In this document: in pieces, positions 41,194-49,989 of the stretch
Position numbering within the stretch: the stretch's first letter is position 1
Layout: each line of letters opens with the position of its first letter
Assembly (NCBI GenBank): GCA_963843465.1
Contig: CAWJKP010000005.1
Coordinates: 634,711 to 698,710 of the forward strand
Origin: CAWJKP01 sp963843465
GTDB taxonomy: Bacteria > Planctomycetota > Planctomycetia > Pirellulales > Thermoguttaceae
Direction of reading: 5' to 3'
DNA length: 64,000 nt
Notes under the pieces: generated by a model
The model's database searches: none
What the model was told of the DNA's origin: nothing
Seen by the model: the letters and a program-made list of their open reading frames with translations, nothing else
Program-made: the position numbers and the translations under genes

Positions 41194-43910
41194 GGCTGGG
41201 CCTCCGATGGCTCTTGCGGCTGTGTAACGAACTTGCCGTTCAAGTACAGAAGGGGCTTCGCGCCGGGAGTGGTCACTTCTTCAAGGGCGATGTTGGCAAC
41301 ATACTTCTTGTTGCCGGGACCGTTTCCCGTGGGGAACCGCGAGGGCAGCTTCTTGATCGCCCTCTGCTTTGTCCACTCGCCCTTCTCGTTCACGGTCAGC
41401 GACTCGTAGAACTTGTCGAACAAGTCCTTGAAAGGCATCAAGGCCCCGGGGGCCTCGAAGCAGTTGTCGGCAAGGAATTCCTCGAACGCATCGCGGTTGT
41501 CTTCCTCGCTCCGCAGCTTGCTGTCGGTAATCACGATGGGGAGCCGCAGCCGACCCACCACCTCCGGCAGTTCCATGTTCATCAGGCTGTACATGAAGTG
41601 CTGGGCCTCTTCCGTAAGACGCTCGATCAGCTTCTCCTTGGGGATTTCCTGGTCCGGCAGAAGGTCCGGCACATGGATCACGGTGATCCGCGTGTCGCCC
41701 GGAAAGATGGGGCAGTTCTCCCGGCGGTTGGCGCATTGGACCCAGTGGGTCGTGTTGGGCTGCGTGTAGCTGTCGGTCCGCATCTTGCGGATGGACAGGT
41801 TGCGGGCCGTGACCCATTCCTTGATCTTGGCCAGCGCCCCCTTGGCCTTGGAGATGTCCTTTTCTTCGACGACCGCCAGGATGCAGTTGGCCAGTTCCCC
41901 GTTGAAGTCGCTGGCGCTGGTCAACGCCCGGTCGGCCGGCACGCAGCCCTTGGTCATCAACAGCGCGATGGCCTCGTGGAAGATCGACTTGCCGCTGTTC
42001 TCCGGGCCGTAGAGGAACAGGTACGGCAGCGGCGAGAAGGGGTAGCGGATCATGCAGGCGATCCAGGCCAAGAGATACTGAGCGCCTGTCTTCATGCCTG
42101 CCTTCTGCGCCCAGGGCGATTCACGCAGCCCGGCGTTCAACTCCTGGCCGATATGGTTGAGAACCTTGTCCCAATGTGCGTGGCTCGGCTGCTCTTCATC
42201 GCCCAGGATCGCCGGCTCATAGCGCAACTGGGCGGCGTCCATGTTCCATTGCCGGCCGCCGGGATACTCCTCGTGGAAGGGCAGGTTCACCAGCCGCCAG
42301 CTCTTGCCGATTGCGCCGCCCATGATGGTCTCGGCCTCGGGCTTGTCGAAACCGCGGCTTTGCAGGAGCATCTTCACGTTGGCGGGTGGCTCGCGGACCC
42401 ACTCGCCGCCTTTGTGGATGACCCAGCCGGCGAATTCCTTGGCAGGGGTCTCCAACTCGCGGAGAACATTGTCGTGTTCGCTAAAGCCCAGTTCGTCGGA
42501 CTTTTTGGAGTCGGTCTTCACGTCGAAGATGCGAGACCACTTGCCCTTCTTGGCGAACCACCCCGGCATGGGGGCGTCTTCTTCTCTCTTCTCGATCTCG
42601 ACGACGAGCCGGCCGTCCCTGCCGGACTTGAGCCGCGTTTCGCGGTCCATCATCTCGTCCAGGAGGGTGATCTTCTGGCCCAGGGCCTCGGCCGCCTCCA
42701 GAGCCCTTGCAGCATCGTGGAATACGAACTCGCCTATCTTGTCCGGGTCTTCGAGGGCACCGTGGGCCTTGGCGGCGACGGAAAGGTCCGGTGTGCGGTT
42801 GAAGTAGCAGGTCGTCCACCCGTTGCCGTCCTGGGTCCAGGTCTCGGCCTCGGCGATCCCGGGCGAGAAACGGTAGACCTTCCACGCCCCGCTGGGCAAC
42901 GGGAAGAGGAAACAGTTGGGTGACCCCGGATTCTTGCCTTCGGAGATGGTCTGGAAGTAGCCGACCAGCTTCAGGTCAGCCTCACCCATCAGCTTGGCCA
43001 GCGCGCAGGTGTGCGTCTGGAGCAGGTGGTGGTCGGCGATCCAAAGCGTGGTGAAGCCGGACCGCATCAGGCTTTCGATCTGGGCCTTGTGGCCGTCGTC
43101 CAGGGGAATGATCTTGCGGGATGTTGCCAGGGCCTCGAACGGGTCAAGGTCGTCCTCGGCCACCTCGTTTACACGCACTTTGCTCCGCTTCTTGGTCACG
43201 ACTTCAATGTGATCGTGCCAGTTGGCCGGCAGATCGGAGACGGAGAGCGTCTTGGTGGCCGGCTTCACGAGAGACAGGCCGCCGCTGTCGGCGGTCATCT
43301 TGCGGTGCCACAGCCACATGACCCCTCCGCAGCAGTCGATCTGCGAAGCGAAGTCGAAGCCGGTGTCCGAAGACATCATTCCCAGTACGCACCTGGCCAG
43401 GGCGGCGTGCTCGGTGTGGTTGTCTGTGGGGACGCCCGCCGCGTCAAAGTAGACGTAGAGATGGACACCGCTGCCGCCCGTGCTGCGCCGGGTCTCAACA
43501 TAGGGCAGGGCCTCGGCCGCCAGCTTGATCTTCTCCAGTTCCTCGTCGGTGACGCCGACGCCCCTGGCGTGCGTGGTGAGACTGTCAAAATCAAACGCGC
43601 ACCAACGAGATCGGCGTGCTGCCCAGTCCCAGCCCGTGCAGCCAATGCCCTCGGCGTGTAACTCGAAAGGGAACCGAAGCTCGTAGTCATCCCAGGACGG
43701 GTCGCTGTTGGCGTTCTTCGGCAAGCGAATGTTCCACCATTCGTTGATTCCATCGCTGTACGTCGTCCGTTTGCCCTCGACCGGCTCGCCATTGCCGGCG
43801 GCGACGTTGACCTGGGTCTCCATGCTGGCGCTCCAGCGATCGACCAGATCGGCGTTGGCCGGCAGCTTCCTGGCGTTGAGGAAGACCTTGATGGCTTCGG
43901 TGACTTTCAT
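41190..43910 (-). CDS. Primase-polymerase (AEP-like) fused to SF3 helicase
   Basis: ATG 43910 (MKVTEAIKVFLNARKLPANA) follows GGGAAGCG; the upstream open frame covers the control region and is not coding. 906 residues. The primase part shows WCAFDFDSLTTHA (metal-binding DxD) and STGGSGVHLYVYFDA (sxH motif), as in archaeo-eukaryotic-type prim-pols. The C-terminal helicase has Walker A FLYGPENSGKSIFHEAI, acidic Walker B CILAVVEEKDIS, and motif C TTHWVQCANRRENCPIF, typical of D5/P4-like SF3 helicases. The enzyme should prime and unwind at the phage origin, perhaps the dyad directly upstream. It is the first gene of the minus-strand operon. Confidence 0.8.
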   Translation of the reverse strand: MKVTEAIKVFLNARKLPANADLVDRWSASMETQVNVAAGNGEPVEGKRTTYSDGINEWWNIRLPKNANSDPSWDDYELRFPFELHAEGIGCTGWDWAARRSRWCAFDFDSLTTHARGVGVTDEELEKIKLAAEALPYVETRRSTGGSGVHLYVYFDAAGVPTDNHTEHAALARCVLGMMSSDTGFDFASQIDCCGGVMWLWHRKMTADSGGLSLVKPATKTLSVSDLPANWHDHIEVVTKKRSKVRVNEVAEDDLDPFEALATSRKIIPLDDGHKAQIESLMRSGFTTLWIADHHLLQTHTCALAKLMGEADLKLVGYFQTISEGKNPGSPNCFLFPLPSGAWKVYRFSPGIAEAETWTQDGNGWTTCYFNRTPDLSVAAKAHGALEDPDKIGEFVFHDAARALEAAEALGQKITLLDEMMDRETRLKSGRDGRLVVEIEKREEDAPMPGWFAKKGKWSRIFDVKTDSKKSDELGFSEHDNVLRELETPAKEFAGWVIHKGGEWVREPPANVKMLLQSRGFDKPEAETIMGGAIGKSWRLVNLPFHEEYPGGRQWNMDAAQLRYEPAILGDEEQPSHAHWDKVLNHIGQELNAGLRESPWAQKAGMKTGAQYLLAWIACMIRYPFSPLPYLFLYGPENSGKSIFHEAIALLMTKGCVPADRALTSASDFNGELANCILAVVEEKDISKAKGALAKIKEWVTARNLSIRKMRTDSYTQPNTTHWVQCANRRENCPIFPGDTRITVIHVPDLLPDQEIPKEKLIERLTEEAQHFMYSLMNMELPEVVGRLRLPIVITDSKLRSEEDNRDAFEEFLADNCFEAPGALMPFKDLFDKFYESLTVNEKGEWTKQRAIKKLPSRFPTGNGPGNKKYVANIALEEVTTPGAKPLLYLNGKFVTQPQEPSEAQP

Positions 43911-44103
43911 TTCGCTTCCCTGATAGATGCGTTTACACGCGCTCAGTGTGGAAGGTCTTCCGGCGCGGAAGACGCTGGCATAGCTACACCTACAGGAGAT
44001 GTCAGATACGAGTGTTTTTTTCACAAAACGGTGCCCCTTTTCTGAAAAAAACCCGTGTTTTTGACATCTCCTGTAGGTGTAGTTGTTGATCCCGGAGTCC
44101 ACC
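43911..44103. promoter_or_regulatory. Divergent control region with long inverted repeat (operator, origin or parS-like)
   Basis: The 193-base gap between the diverging primase-helicase and ParB-like genes holds two perfect 21-base arms in inverted orientation (43984-44004 and 44062-44082; core CCTACAGGAGATGTC). The 57-base spacer contains T7 and A7 runs. Next to each arm an imperfect inner inverted repeat (ACGAGTGTTTTTTTCAC and the complement of GAAAAAAACCCGT) extends the dyad. The AT-rich spacer in a GC-rich genome fits a melting region or two promoters sharing one repressor. Confidence 0.8.
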
Positions 44104-44991
44104 GTGAAGATCGAGTCTCGTGACATTCCGCTCTGCGACATCCACGAGACCCGCCTGCTGCTCCGATTGGTGGAAAGGGAGTCGCTGGAGTACATCGAGT
44201 TGCGAGACTCGCTGGCGGCCAACGGCCCGCTGAACTCGATCTGCGTCAGGCCCTCGCCCCGTTTTCCCGGGAAGTGGGAAGTGGTGGACGGCATGTACCG
44301 CTACACCGCTTACCAGGAGTTGGAGCTATCGCCTGTGCCCTGCCTGGTGCGGTACGGCATGACGGACGAAATGGTCGTGGCCGCGCAGATCCAGGCCAAT
44401 GCCATACGGCCGACAACCAAGGCAACGGACTTTGCAAGGCAGTTGAAGAAGATCCTGGACGCCAACCCTGGCATGTCGCACGCGCGACTACAAGGGATGA
44501 TCCACAAGAGCCCGTACTGGATCGGAGAGCAACTCGGCCTCCTGCGTCTGCAACCGGCGGTCCAGAAGGCCGTGGACCGCGGGGAGATCCCCTTGATGTC
44601 GGGCTACGTGCTGTCTCGCGTCCTTCGCAGCCAGCAGCACCGGTTTCTTGATTTTGCCAGGACGGCCCCCGTCCACGTGTTCAAGGTCACGGTCGCCGCC
44701 TTCATCAAGCAGCAGCGCGAGGCGGCGCGGCAAGGAAAGCTGGACGTGTTGTTCAACAACGAGTTCACGCCCGTCGCCCACCTTCGCAACTTGCGGGAAG
44801 TTCTGACCGAGAAAGAGACACCCGAAGCCGGGCCCATGATGCTCGCCGCCAGGAATGCACGGACGGCGGTCGACGGTTGGAATGCCTGCCTGGAGTGGAT
44901 CATGCACCTCGACGCCAAGAGTCTCGAAGAGCAGAGAGGAAAGCTGCGGGAGCGTATGAGGAGGCACTTTACCGAGGAGACTGAGCCATGA
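44104..44991 (+). CDS. ParB-like nuclease/DNA-binding protein 1
   Basis: GTG 44104 is chosen because CGGAG precedes it. 295 residues. The ParB N-terminal fold: IPLCDIHETRLLLRLVER, LRDSLAANGPLNSICVRPSP, GKWEVVDGMYRYTAYQELEL, VPCLVRYGMTDEMVVAAQIQ, ANAIRPTTKATDFARQLKKI. An HTH follows (MSHARLQGMIHKSPYWIGEQ, LGLLRLQPAVQKAVDRGEIP). 'DG..R..A' replaces the classical 'GERR' box. Such proteins in phages act as regulators or segregation proteins binding inverted repeats; the 21-base repeat beside it is an obvious target. It is divergent from the primase operon. Confidence 0.75.
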   Translation: MKIESRDIPLCDIHETRLLLRLVERESLEYIELRDSLAANGPLNSICVRPSPRFPGKWEVVDGMYRYTAYQELELSPVPCLVRYGMTDEMVVAAQIQANAIRPTTKATDFARQLKKILDANPGMSHARLQGMIHKSPYWIGEQLGLLRLQPAVQKAVDRGEIPLMSGYVLSRVLRSQQHRFLDFARTAPVHVFKVTVAAFIKQQREAARQGKLDVLFNNEFTPVAHLRNLREVLTEKETPEAGPMMLAARNARTAVDGWNACLEWIMHLDAKSLEEQRGKLRERMRRHFTEETEP

Positions 44992-45084
44992 AGTAACACC
45001 CTGTCATCACCGTCCGCGTTTGCAGCTTGCTTTTCCCGTCTCTTTTCCGGTTTCTCTTCCTGTTTTCAACTCTGAGGCACACCC

Positions 45085-45933
45085 ATGTCCGACAACTCGC
45101 TGGTCCCCGTCGATCTTACGCAACTTCCCTCCACCCAGCTCGGAACCGACGATCAGTTCATCGAACTGGCCAAGAGCGCCGACTTCATCGGCCGCCTGCA
45201 ACTGTACACCAAGGGCAAGGCCGTCAACAAGGGCCAGGTCCGCCCCGGCCACTATGGCATTCCCGATGGCGAAGAGGTCGCCGACCTGACCGACACCATC
45301 CACATCATCCCCCTGGCTCGGCGGCCGAAGGCCATCGACATGACCGACAGCGACGCCCTGATCGTCAACTACGATCCCGAGTCGGAGGAGTTCAAGCGGA
45401 TCGCGGCGCAGTCGCTGGAAAAGGAGTCGCACTGCATGTACGGCCCCAGCTTCCTCGTCTACGAGCGGAGCACCAACCGCTTCCTGGAGTTCTTCTGCGG
45501 CACGAAGAGCACGCGGAGCGAGGCCAAGAAGGTCTACCCGTTCCTGCCGCTGACGGCCACGGACATCGCCCGCCAGAAGGCCGCCGGCAACGATGTCGCC
45601 GGCCTGGAGCCCCACGGCCCGCTGCCGTTGACGCTCAAGAGCCGGCTGGTCGAGAAGGGCACGTATTCCTGGCACGTGCCCGTCATCGTGAAGTGCGCCC
45701 AGCCGTTCCCCAAGCTGCCGTCGAAGGACCAGATCGTGAAGGAGATCACGCGGTTCATCAACTGCAAGGGCGATGGCGTCGAGACCGTGAAGGAGCCCGA
45801 GGGCAAGAAGGCCCGCGCCGCTAGCGCACTTGCTGCCTGCCGGATCAGCCCCAAGGCCGCCGGCAGGGTCAACACACTCGCTGCACCGCTCCCGTTCGAC
45901 GGTGACGTGCATCATGGGCGAGTAGATCAGTAA
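45085..45933 (+). CDS. Conserved phage early protein, possible ssDNA-binding role
   Basis: 282 residues: MSDNSLVPVDLTQLPSTQLG, FIELAKSADFIGRLQLYTKG, NKGQVRPGHYGIPDGEEVAD, LTDTIHIIPLARRPKAIDMT, then SFLVYERSTNRFLEFFCGTK and TYSWHVPVIVKCAQPFPKLP. The 'G..PG.YG......ADL......IIPLA.RP' pattern recurs in phage early proteins of unknown function near replication genes, suspected from context of ssDNA binding. The C-terminus (PEGKKARAASALAACRISPK and following) is basic and may be altered by a frame break. A long palindrome follows. Confidence 0.5.
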   Translation: MSDNSLVPVDLTQLPSTQLGTDDQFIELAKSADFIGRLQLYTKGKAVNKGQVRPGHYGIPDGEEVADLTDTIHIIPLARRPKAIDMTDSDALIVNYDPESEEFKRIAAQSLEKESHCMYGPSFLVYERSTNRFLEFFCGTKSTRSEAKKVYPFLPLTATDIARQKAAGNDVAGLEPHGPLPLTLKSRLVEKGTYSWHVPVIVKCAQPFPKLPSKDQIVKEITRFINCKGDGVETVKEPEGKKARAASALAACRISPKAAGRVNTLAAPLPFDGDVHHGRVDQ

Positions 45934-45989
45934 ACCCATCGGGCCTCTGCCACAGGGCACGCTCACTCTCGGTGGGTCTTTCGTCCGCA

Positions 45990-46017
45990 GCCGCAGGCGG
46001 TGCGCACCGCCTGCGGC
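45990..46017. repeat. 28-bp perfect GC-rich palindrome
   Basis: Both halves (GCCGCAGGCGGTGC and its complement) are perfect with no spacer. It can form a cruciform, or an RNA hairpin ending the early transcript. No T run follows, so a protein-binding or processing site next to the tRNA-like element is equally possible. Confidence 0.7.
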
Positions 46018-46024
46018 CCTCGAA

Positions 46025-46132
46025 GACACCGTGTTGTAAAGCAGCAACACCGCTGCGCGAGCACACAGATTTATCCCATAAAGCCTCGCCGTCAGCTTTC
46101 GGTGCGTCCGGGTTCGAGTCCCGGCGGTGTCT
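46025..46132 (+). tRNA. tRNA-like element, anticodon not assignable
   Basis: Acceptor strands GACACCG (46025-46031) and CGGTGTC pair perfectly, and the T-arm CCGGG-TTCGAGT-CCCGG is canonical. A D-arm-like hairpin TTG/CAA with an eight-base loop follows the acceptor. At about 107 bases it is too long, and no clear five-pair anticodon stem with a seven-base loop is seen; TTTATCCCATAAA is the best central hairpin. A GCCG/CGGT pairing could be a long variable arm (Leu/Ser type). It may be a tRNA with an insertion, a degenerate tRNA or a tRNA mimic. Confidence 0.4.
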
Positions 46133-46168
46133 ATTGTCCTTTTTCATCCTTAGCGGGGTCGTACAGCC

Positions 46169-46696
46169 ATGAAGCCGGATGCCGTCCTGATTAACAAGCC
46201 GACCATCGACTTCACGACCTTCTTGGGCCTGAGTCACCGCGCGCTGGGGTACAGCCTGACCGACAAGGCCGACTTGTGCCCGCGTGAGTTGTCGGATGCC
46301 GAGCGTTTTCTGAGCTATTTGGCTGCGATGCGCGACGCCAAAGCTCCGGTGGGTTTCGTCCCGAGTCTGCTTGCCCACGTCAGCTTCAGTGTCTTCGTGG
46401 CCGCCGACGAGCGCGACATGCTGGCCATTTTGCAGTGTGCTGCGGGTATGCCCTTCGTGGTGGCGAACACGATTGCCAACAACATCCAGATTGCCGTCAT
46501 AACCGGGACCTTGGCTCAGTGGAGGGACGCCGTCAGGTCGGGCAGCGATCCGACTGCCACCATGCCGGTGCGGCAGTGCTTCAACCGGATCTTCACCCTC
46601 TTCGAGGCTGCGGACTTGAGCGTGTGGACCGACTTCTCCGCCCGGACCGCGCCGGACCAGCAGACCTTCTACCTGGAAGACAAGAGAAATCGTTGA
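46169..46696 (+). CDS. Unknown protein, weak resemblance to ThyX
   Basis: 175 residues: FLGLSHRALGYSLTDKADLC, ELSDAERFLSYLAAM, VGFVPSLLAHVSFSVFVAAD, MPFVVANTIANNIQIAVITG, TLAQWRDAVRSGSDPTATMP, VRQCFNRIFTLFEAADL. The 'ITG.L..W..A...R......PV.......' stretch vaguely recalls flavin-dependent thymidylate synthases, but the RHRxxS-type motif and the usual length of 220-250 residues are absent, so I do not assign that activity. It lies upstream of promoter candidate c. Confidence 0.45.
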   Translation: MKPDAVLINKPTIDFTTFLGLSHRALGYSLTDKADLCPRELSDAERFLSYLAAMRDAKAPVGFVPSLLAHVSFSVFVAADERDMLAILQCAAGMPFVVANTIANNIQIAVITGTLAQWRDAVRSGSDPTATMPVRQCFNRIFTLFEAADLSVWTDFSARTAPDQQTFYLEDKRNR

Positions 46697-46704
46697 AACC
46701 CGCC

Positions 46705-46740
46705 AAACCAGTTTTTCGCGTTTTGCAACTCTTGATGTGG
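46705..46740 (+). promoter_or_regulatory. Phage-specific promoter candidate, copy c
   Basis: AAACCAG (46705-46711), 11 bases, TTGCAACTCTT (46723-46733), then GATGTGG. It lies in the 87-base gap before the DNA methyltransferase, 51 bases before its TTG start. Confidence 0.75.
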
Positions 46741-46783
46741 CGTTCAACGCATTGGCCTGCTCAACAGCCGCGAAAGGCAATCC

Positions 46784-48022
46784 TTGAGACCTTACCACAC
46801 AGACGGCAACATCGCCCTCTACGACGGCGATCTGCGCAACGTGCTCCCCGGCCTGCCCGGGGCGTGCGTGGACTACGTCGTGACGGACCCTCCCTACGGC
46901 CTCTCCTTCATGGGAGAGGGCTGGGACAGTGCCGTGCCGGGCCCGGATTATTGGAGGGCCATTGCGAAGGTCTGCAAGCCCGGTGCCTTGCTGGCGGCCT
47001 TTGGCGGCACGCGGACGTGGCACCGGCTGGTCTGTGCCATTGAAGACGCCGGCTGGGAGATTCGTGACACCCTGATGTGGCTCCAGGGCCAGGGTTTCCC
47101 GAAGTCGGCCGACGTGGGCAAGCTGATCGACAAGGCCAAGGGTGCCCAGCGTGAGGTTGTCGGCGACAAGTTGGATCGCCCCGGCTATCACCTGCACGAG
47201 GGGAAGGGGAACGGGTGCTACGGCGGTGGCAACGGGCTTCATGCCCCCGGCACCGACGCTCGGCTCCGCGCCGCGCAGATCACGGCCCCGGCCACCGCGT
47301 TGGCCGAGGCGTGGACCGGTTGGGCCTTCGCCCTGAAGCCTGCCTGGGAACCGATCATCCTGGCCATGAAGCCCCTGGACGGCACGATCGCCCACAACGC
47401 CGAGACGTGGGGCGTGGCGGGCATGAACATCGACGCCTGCCGCATCGGCGACAACCCCGGCTACAAGTACAACGCGGATCGTAACGGCACGACCTTCCAC
47501 GGCAAACAGGGCGAGCGCATCAAGCAGTCTGCCGAGAAGAAGGGTTCCCAGTTCATCGAATCCACCAAGGGCCGTTGGCCTGCGAATCTCCTCTTGGACG
47601 AACAGGCCGCCGCCCAATTGGACGCCCAGACCGGCGCGCTCACCAGCGGCAAGCCGAGCGGCAGACGTAAGGGCACGTCCGGTGACAGCGGCATCTACGG
47701 CTCCGATGCCAATCGGACGGGTAGTGTCTTGACCGGCTACGGGGACACCGGCGGTGCGAGCCGGTTCTTTTACTGTGCCAAGGCCACGAAGAAAGAGCGG
47801 GGCGAAGGCAACGACCACCCCACGGTGAAGCCGCTGGGGCTGATGGACTACTTGCTCACGCTCTTGTCTACGCCGACCGGCGGCGTGGTCCTTGATCCCT
47901 TCGCCGGCAGCGGTTCGACCCTCGTGGCTGCAAAGCGCCTGGGGCGCGAGTGCATCGGCGTCGAACTGGACATTCATAACTGCGACATCGCCGTCTCACG
48001 CCTCAACACCACATCACGCTAA
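46784..48022 (+). CDS. Site-specific DNA methyltransferase (N6-adenine or N4-cytosine, DPPY type)
   Basis: TTG 46784 starts MRPYHTDGNIALYDGDLRNV. The catalytic motif IV is VVTDPPYGLSFMGEGWD (about residues 32-48). The AdoMet motif DPFAGSGSTLVAAKRLG is near the C-terminus (about 375-391), with GRECIGVELD following; catalytic-before-AdoMet order marks the beta class. The central 150 residues are a target-recognition region with KPAWEPIILAMKPLDGTIA, typical of phage-encoded methylases. No restriction partner is seen, so it more likely protects phage DNA or marks it. Its stop overlaps the helicase start by one base. Confidence 0.85.
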   Translation: MRPYHTDGNIALYDGDLRNVLPGLPGACVDYVVTDPPYGLSFMGEGWDSAVPGPDYWRAIAKVCKPGALLAAFGGTRTWHRLVCAIEDAGWEIRDTLMWLQGQGFPKSADVGKLIDKAKGAQREVVGDKLDRPGYHLHEGKGNGCYGGGNGLHAPGTDARLRAAQITAPATALAEAWTGWAFALKPAWEPIILAMKPLDGTIAHNAETWGVAGMNIDACRIGDNPGYKYNADRNGTTFHGKQGERIKQSAEKKGSQFIESTKGRWPANLLLDEQAAAQLDAQTGALTSGKPSGRRKGTSGDSGIYGSDANRTGSVLTGYGDTGGASRFFYCAKATKKERGEGNDHPTVKPLGLMDYLLTLLSTPTGGVVLDPFAGSGSTLVAAKRLGRECIGVELDIHNCDIAVSRLNTTSR

Positions 48023-49989
48023 TGGCAATAGAAGAACTCAAGCTCGTTACGCGGACCAGCAGCGGTCGCCTTATCAAGGTGCCCGCTACGATCGAGCGAG
48101 CCGATGGCCGCATCCTCTTCATCAAGTCGCCTTTCTCGTTGAAGGACGAGATCAAGGCCATGAAGGGCTCGAAGTGGCACGGCTTCGAGGAAGAGAATCC
48201 GAGGAAGATATGGTCGGTCGAGGACTGCCAGCGGAACAACTTCCAGCTTTCGCTGATGTGCGGCGAGGACGTGTTCGCCTGGTTCGATCGTGACCTGGTC
48301 CGGCATGACTATCAGCGTCCGCTGATGCCCCATCAAATGGACCTGACTGATTCCGGCCTGACCTACCACTACCAGTTGTGGGCGGCCGAAATGGGCACCG
48401 GCAAGACGCTCTCGGCCCAGGAGTTGATCGAACGCTCCGGCGTCCAGGACTGGTTCTGGATCGGCCCGAAGACCAGCCTGCCGAACGTCAAGCGGGAGTT
48501 CCGCATTTGGAAGTTTCCCGCCGAGCAGTTCGACATTCAGTATTACACCTACGAAGGTCTGGTGCGCGTCATCGACGAGTGGCCCGAGGGCCAACTGCCG
48601 CCGCACGGCCTGATTTGCGATGAGTCGAGCCGGCTGAAGAACTACAGCAGCCAGCGCTCCCGCGCCGTGCAACGCCTGGCCGACATGATCCGCGAGAAGT
48701 GGGGCTTGGAGCACGGCTACGTCGTGGAGATGTCCGGCACGCCGTCGCCCAAGACGCCCGTGGACTGGTGGAGCCAGTGTGAGATCGCCTGGCCGGGGTT
48801 CCTGCGTGAGGGCAGCGCCAAGGCGATGGAGGCCCGCCTGGCCTTCATGGTCGATCAGAAGTTCGAGACTGCTGCCTTCAAGAAGCGCGTCGGCTGGAAG
48901 GACGACGAATCCAAGTGCGCTACCTGCGGCGAGAGTCGTGAGGACGGGCCGCATGAGCTGGACGGATTGACCGACCCCGCCGAGTACCATCCTTTCGTGC
49001 CCAGCAAGAACGAGGTTGCCTACCTCTACGAGCGGCTCAAGGGACTGGTGGTCGTTAAGCATAAGAAAGACTGCTTGAGCCTCCCAGAGAAACGATACCG
49101 CCAGATCGTTTGCAAGCCGACTGCCAGCACGCTGCGAGTTGCCAAGGCCCTGGTGGAAGCGGCACCCAACGCGATGACGGGCATGACGCTCCTGCGGGAG
49201 CTAAGCGACGGCTTCCAGTACCGCGAGGCGAAGGACGGCAAGACACGGTGTACGCATTGCACGGACGGCACAGTGATGATCTGGCTGGACCCGGAAGCCC
49301 CGGGCCGGTCTTACCCCGGTATTGGCCTGCTCCCCGATGAGGTTGTCACTCGGTTGGTTCAGCAGACGGCGGTCTGCCCGGTGTGCGGCGGCACGAAGGA
49401 AGTGGACAAGATCGTTCGCACGACCCGCGAAGTCGCCTGCCCGAAGGATGCAGCACTCAAGATGCTGCTCGACGAGTGCGAGGAGACGGGACGCATCGTG
49501 GTCTTCGCCGGGTTCACCGGCTCCGTGGATCGGGTCGTGAAGCTGGTGAAGAAAGAGGGATGGAGCGCGGTCCGCTGCGACCAGGGCAACTTCCAAGTCC
49601 TGCCGCACAATGACTCGCCCGTGACGGAAGAGCCCCTGGACTACTGGGCCGACAGGGAGGCGAATCCTCGCGTGGCGTTCGTTGCCAATCCCGAATCCGG
49701 CGGCATGAGCCTCACACTCACTGAAAGCCGAATGGCGGTCTACTGGTCGAACTCTTGGAAACCCGAGTACCGGATTCAGTCGGAAGACCGAGTCCACCGG
49801 ATTTCGATGGATTTGAACAAGGGCTGCACCATCGTCGATCTGATCCATCTGCCGAGCGACCGCCGCGTGCTCGAAGTGATCCGGGCCAACCGGAAGCTGG
49901 AATTGATGACGATGGGCGAAGTGATGGAAGGTGTTGATTGGGATGACGCCGCCACGAAAGAAGGCGAGTTCGAGGAGTACCGGACATGA
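48022..49989 (+). CDS. SNF2-family DNA helicase/ATPase
   Basis: 655 residues. Walker A AAEMGTGKTLSAQELIE (about residues 114-130), motif Ia WIGPKTSLPNVKREF, DEAD-box equivalent LICDESSRLKN, motif III VEMSGTPSPKTPVDWW, and C-terminal RecA motifs RIVVFAGFTGSVDRVVKLV, NPESGGMSLTLTESRMAVYW, YRIQSEDRVHRISM. Two zinc-ligand groups (CATCGES; CTHC with CPVCGG) sit between the lobes. Phage SNF2 helicases act in replication-coupled recombination, frequently in genomes that also encode a VRR-NUC nuclease (present at 60220). Translationally coupled to the methyltransferase. Confidence 0.85.
   Translation: MAIEELKLVTRTSSGRLIKVPATIERADGRILFIKSPFSLKDEIKAMKGSKWHGFEEENPRKIWSVEDCQRNNFQLSLMCGEDVFAWFDRDLVRHDYQRPLMPHQMDLTDSGLTYHYQLWAAEMGTGKTLSAQELIERSGVQDWFWIGPKTSLPNVKREFRIWKFPAEQFDIQYYTYEGLVRVIDEWPEGQLPPHGLICDESSRLKNYSSQRSRAVQRLADMIREKWGLEHGYVVEMSGTPSPKTPVDWWSQCEIAWPGFLREGSAKAMEARLAFMVDQKFETAAFKKRVGWKDDESKCATCGESREDGPHELDGLTDPAEYHPFVPSKNEVAYLYERLKGLVVVKHKKDCLSLPEKRYRQIVCKPTASTLRVAKALVEAAPNAMTGMTLLRELSDGFQYREAKDGKTRCTHCTDGTVMIWLDPEAPGRSYPGIGLLPDEVVTRLVQQTAVCPVCGGTKEVDKIVRTTREVACPKDAALKMLLDECEETGRIVVFAGFTGSVDRVVKLVKKEGWSAVRCDQGNFQVLPHNDSPVTEEPLDYWADREANPRVAFVANPESGGMSLTLTESRMAVYWSNSWKPEYRIQSEDRVHRISMDLNKGCTIVDLIHLPSDRRVLEVIRANRKLELMTMGEVMEGVDWDDAATKEGEFEEYRT

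Noticed and set aside
43984..44082. Insertion-sequence terminal inverted repeats
   Set aside because: Only 57 bases lie between the arms, there is no transposase, and no flanking target duplication.
46025..46132. Prophage attachment site at a tRNA end
   Set aside because: No integrase or second copy of the tRNA end is visible in the window; kept only as one possibility in the findings.
46169..46696. ThyX thymidylate synthase
   Set aside because: The RHR-type signature and usual length are missing; only a weak pattern in the C-terminal part remains.
45869..47977. 702-codon minus-strand frame across the tRNA-like element and methyltransferase
   Set aside because: It runs through a tRNA-like structure and antisense to a methyltransferase with complete motifs.
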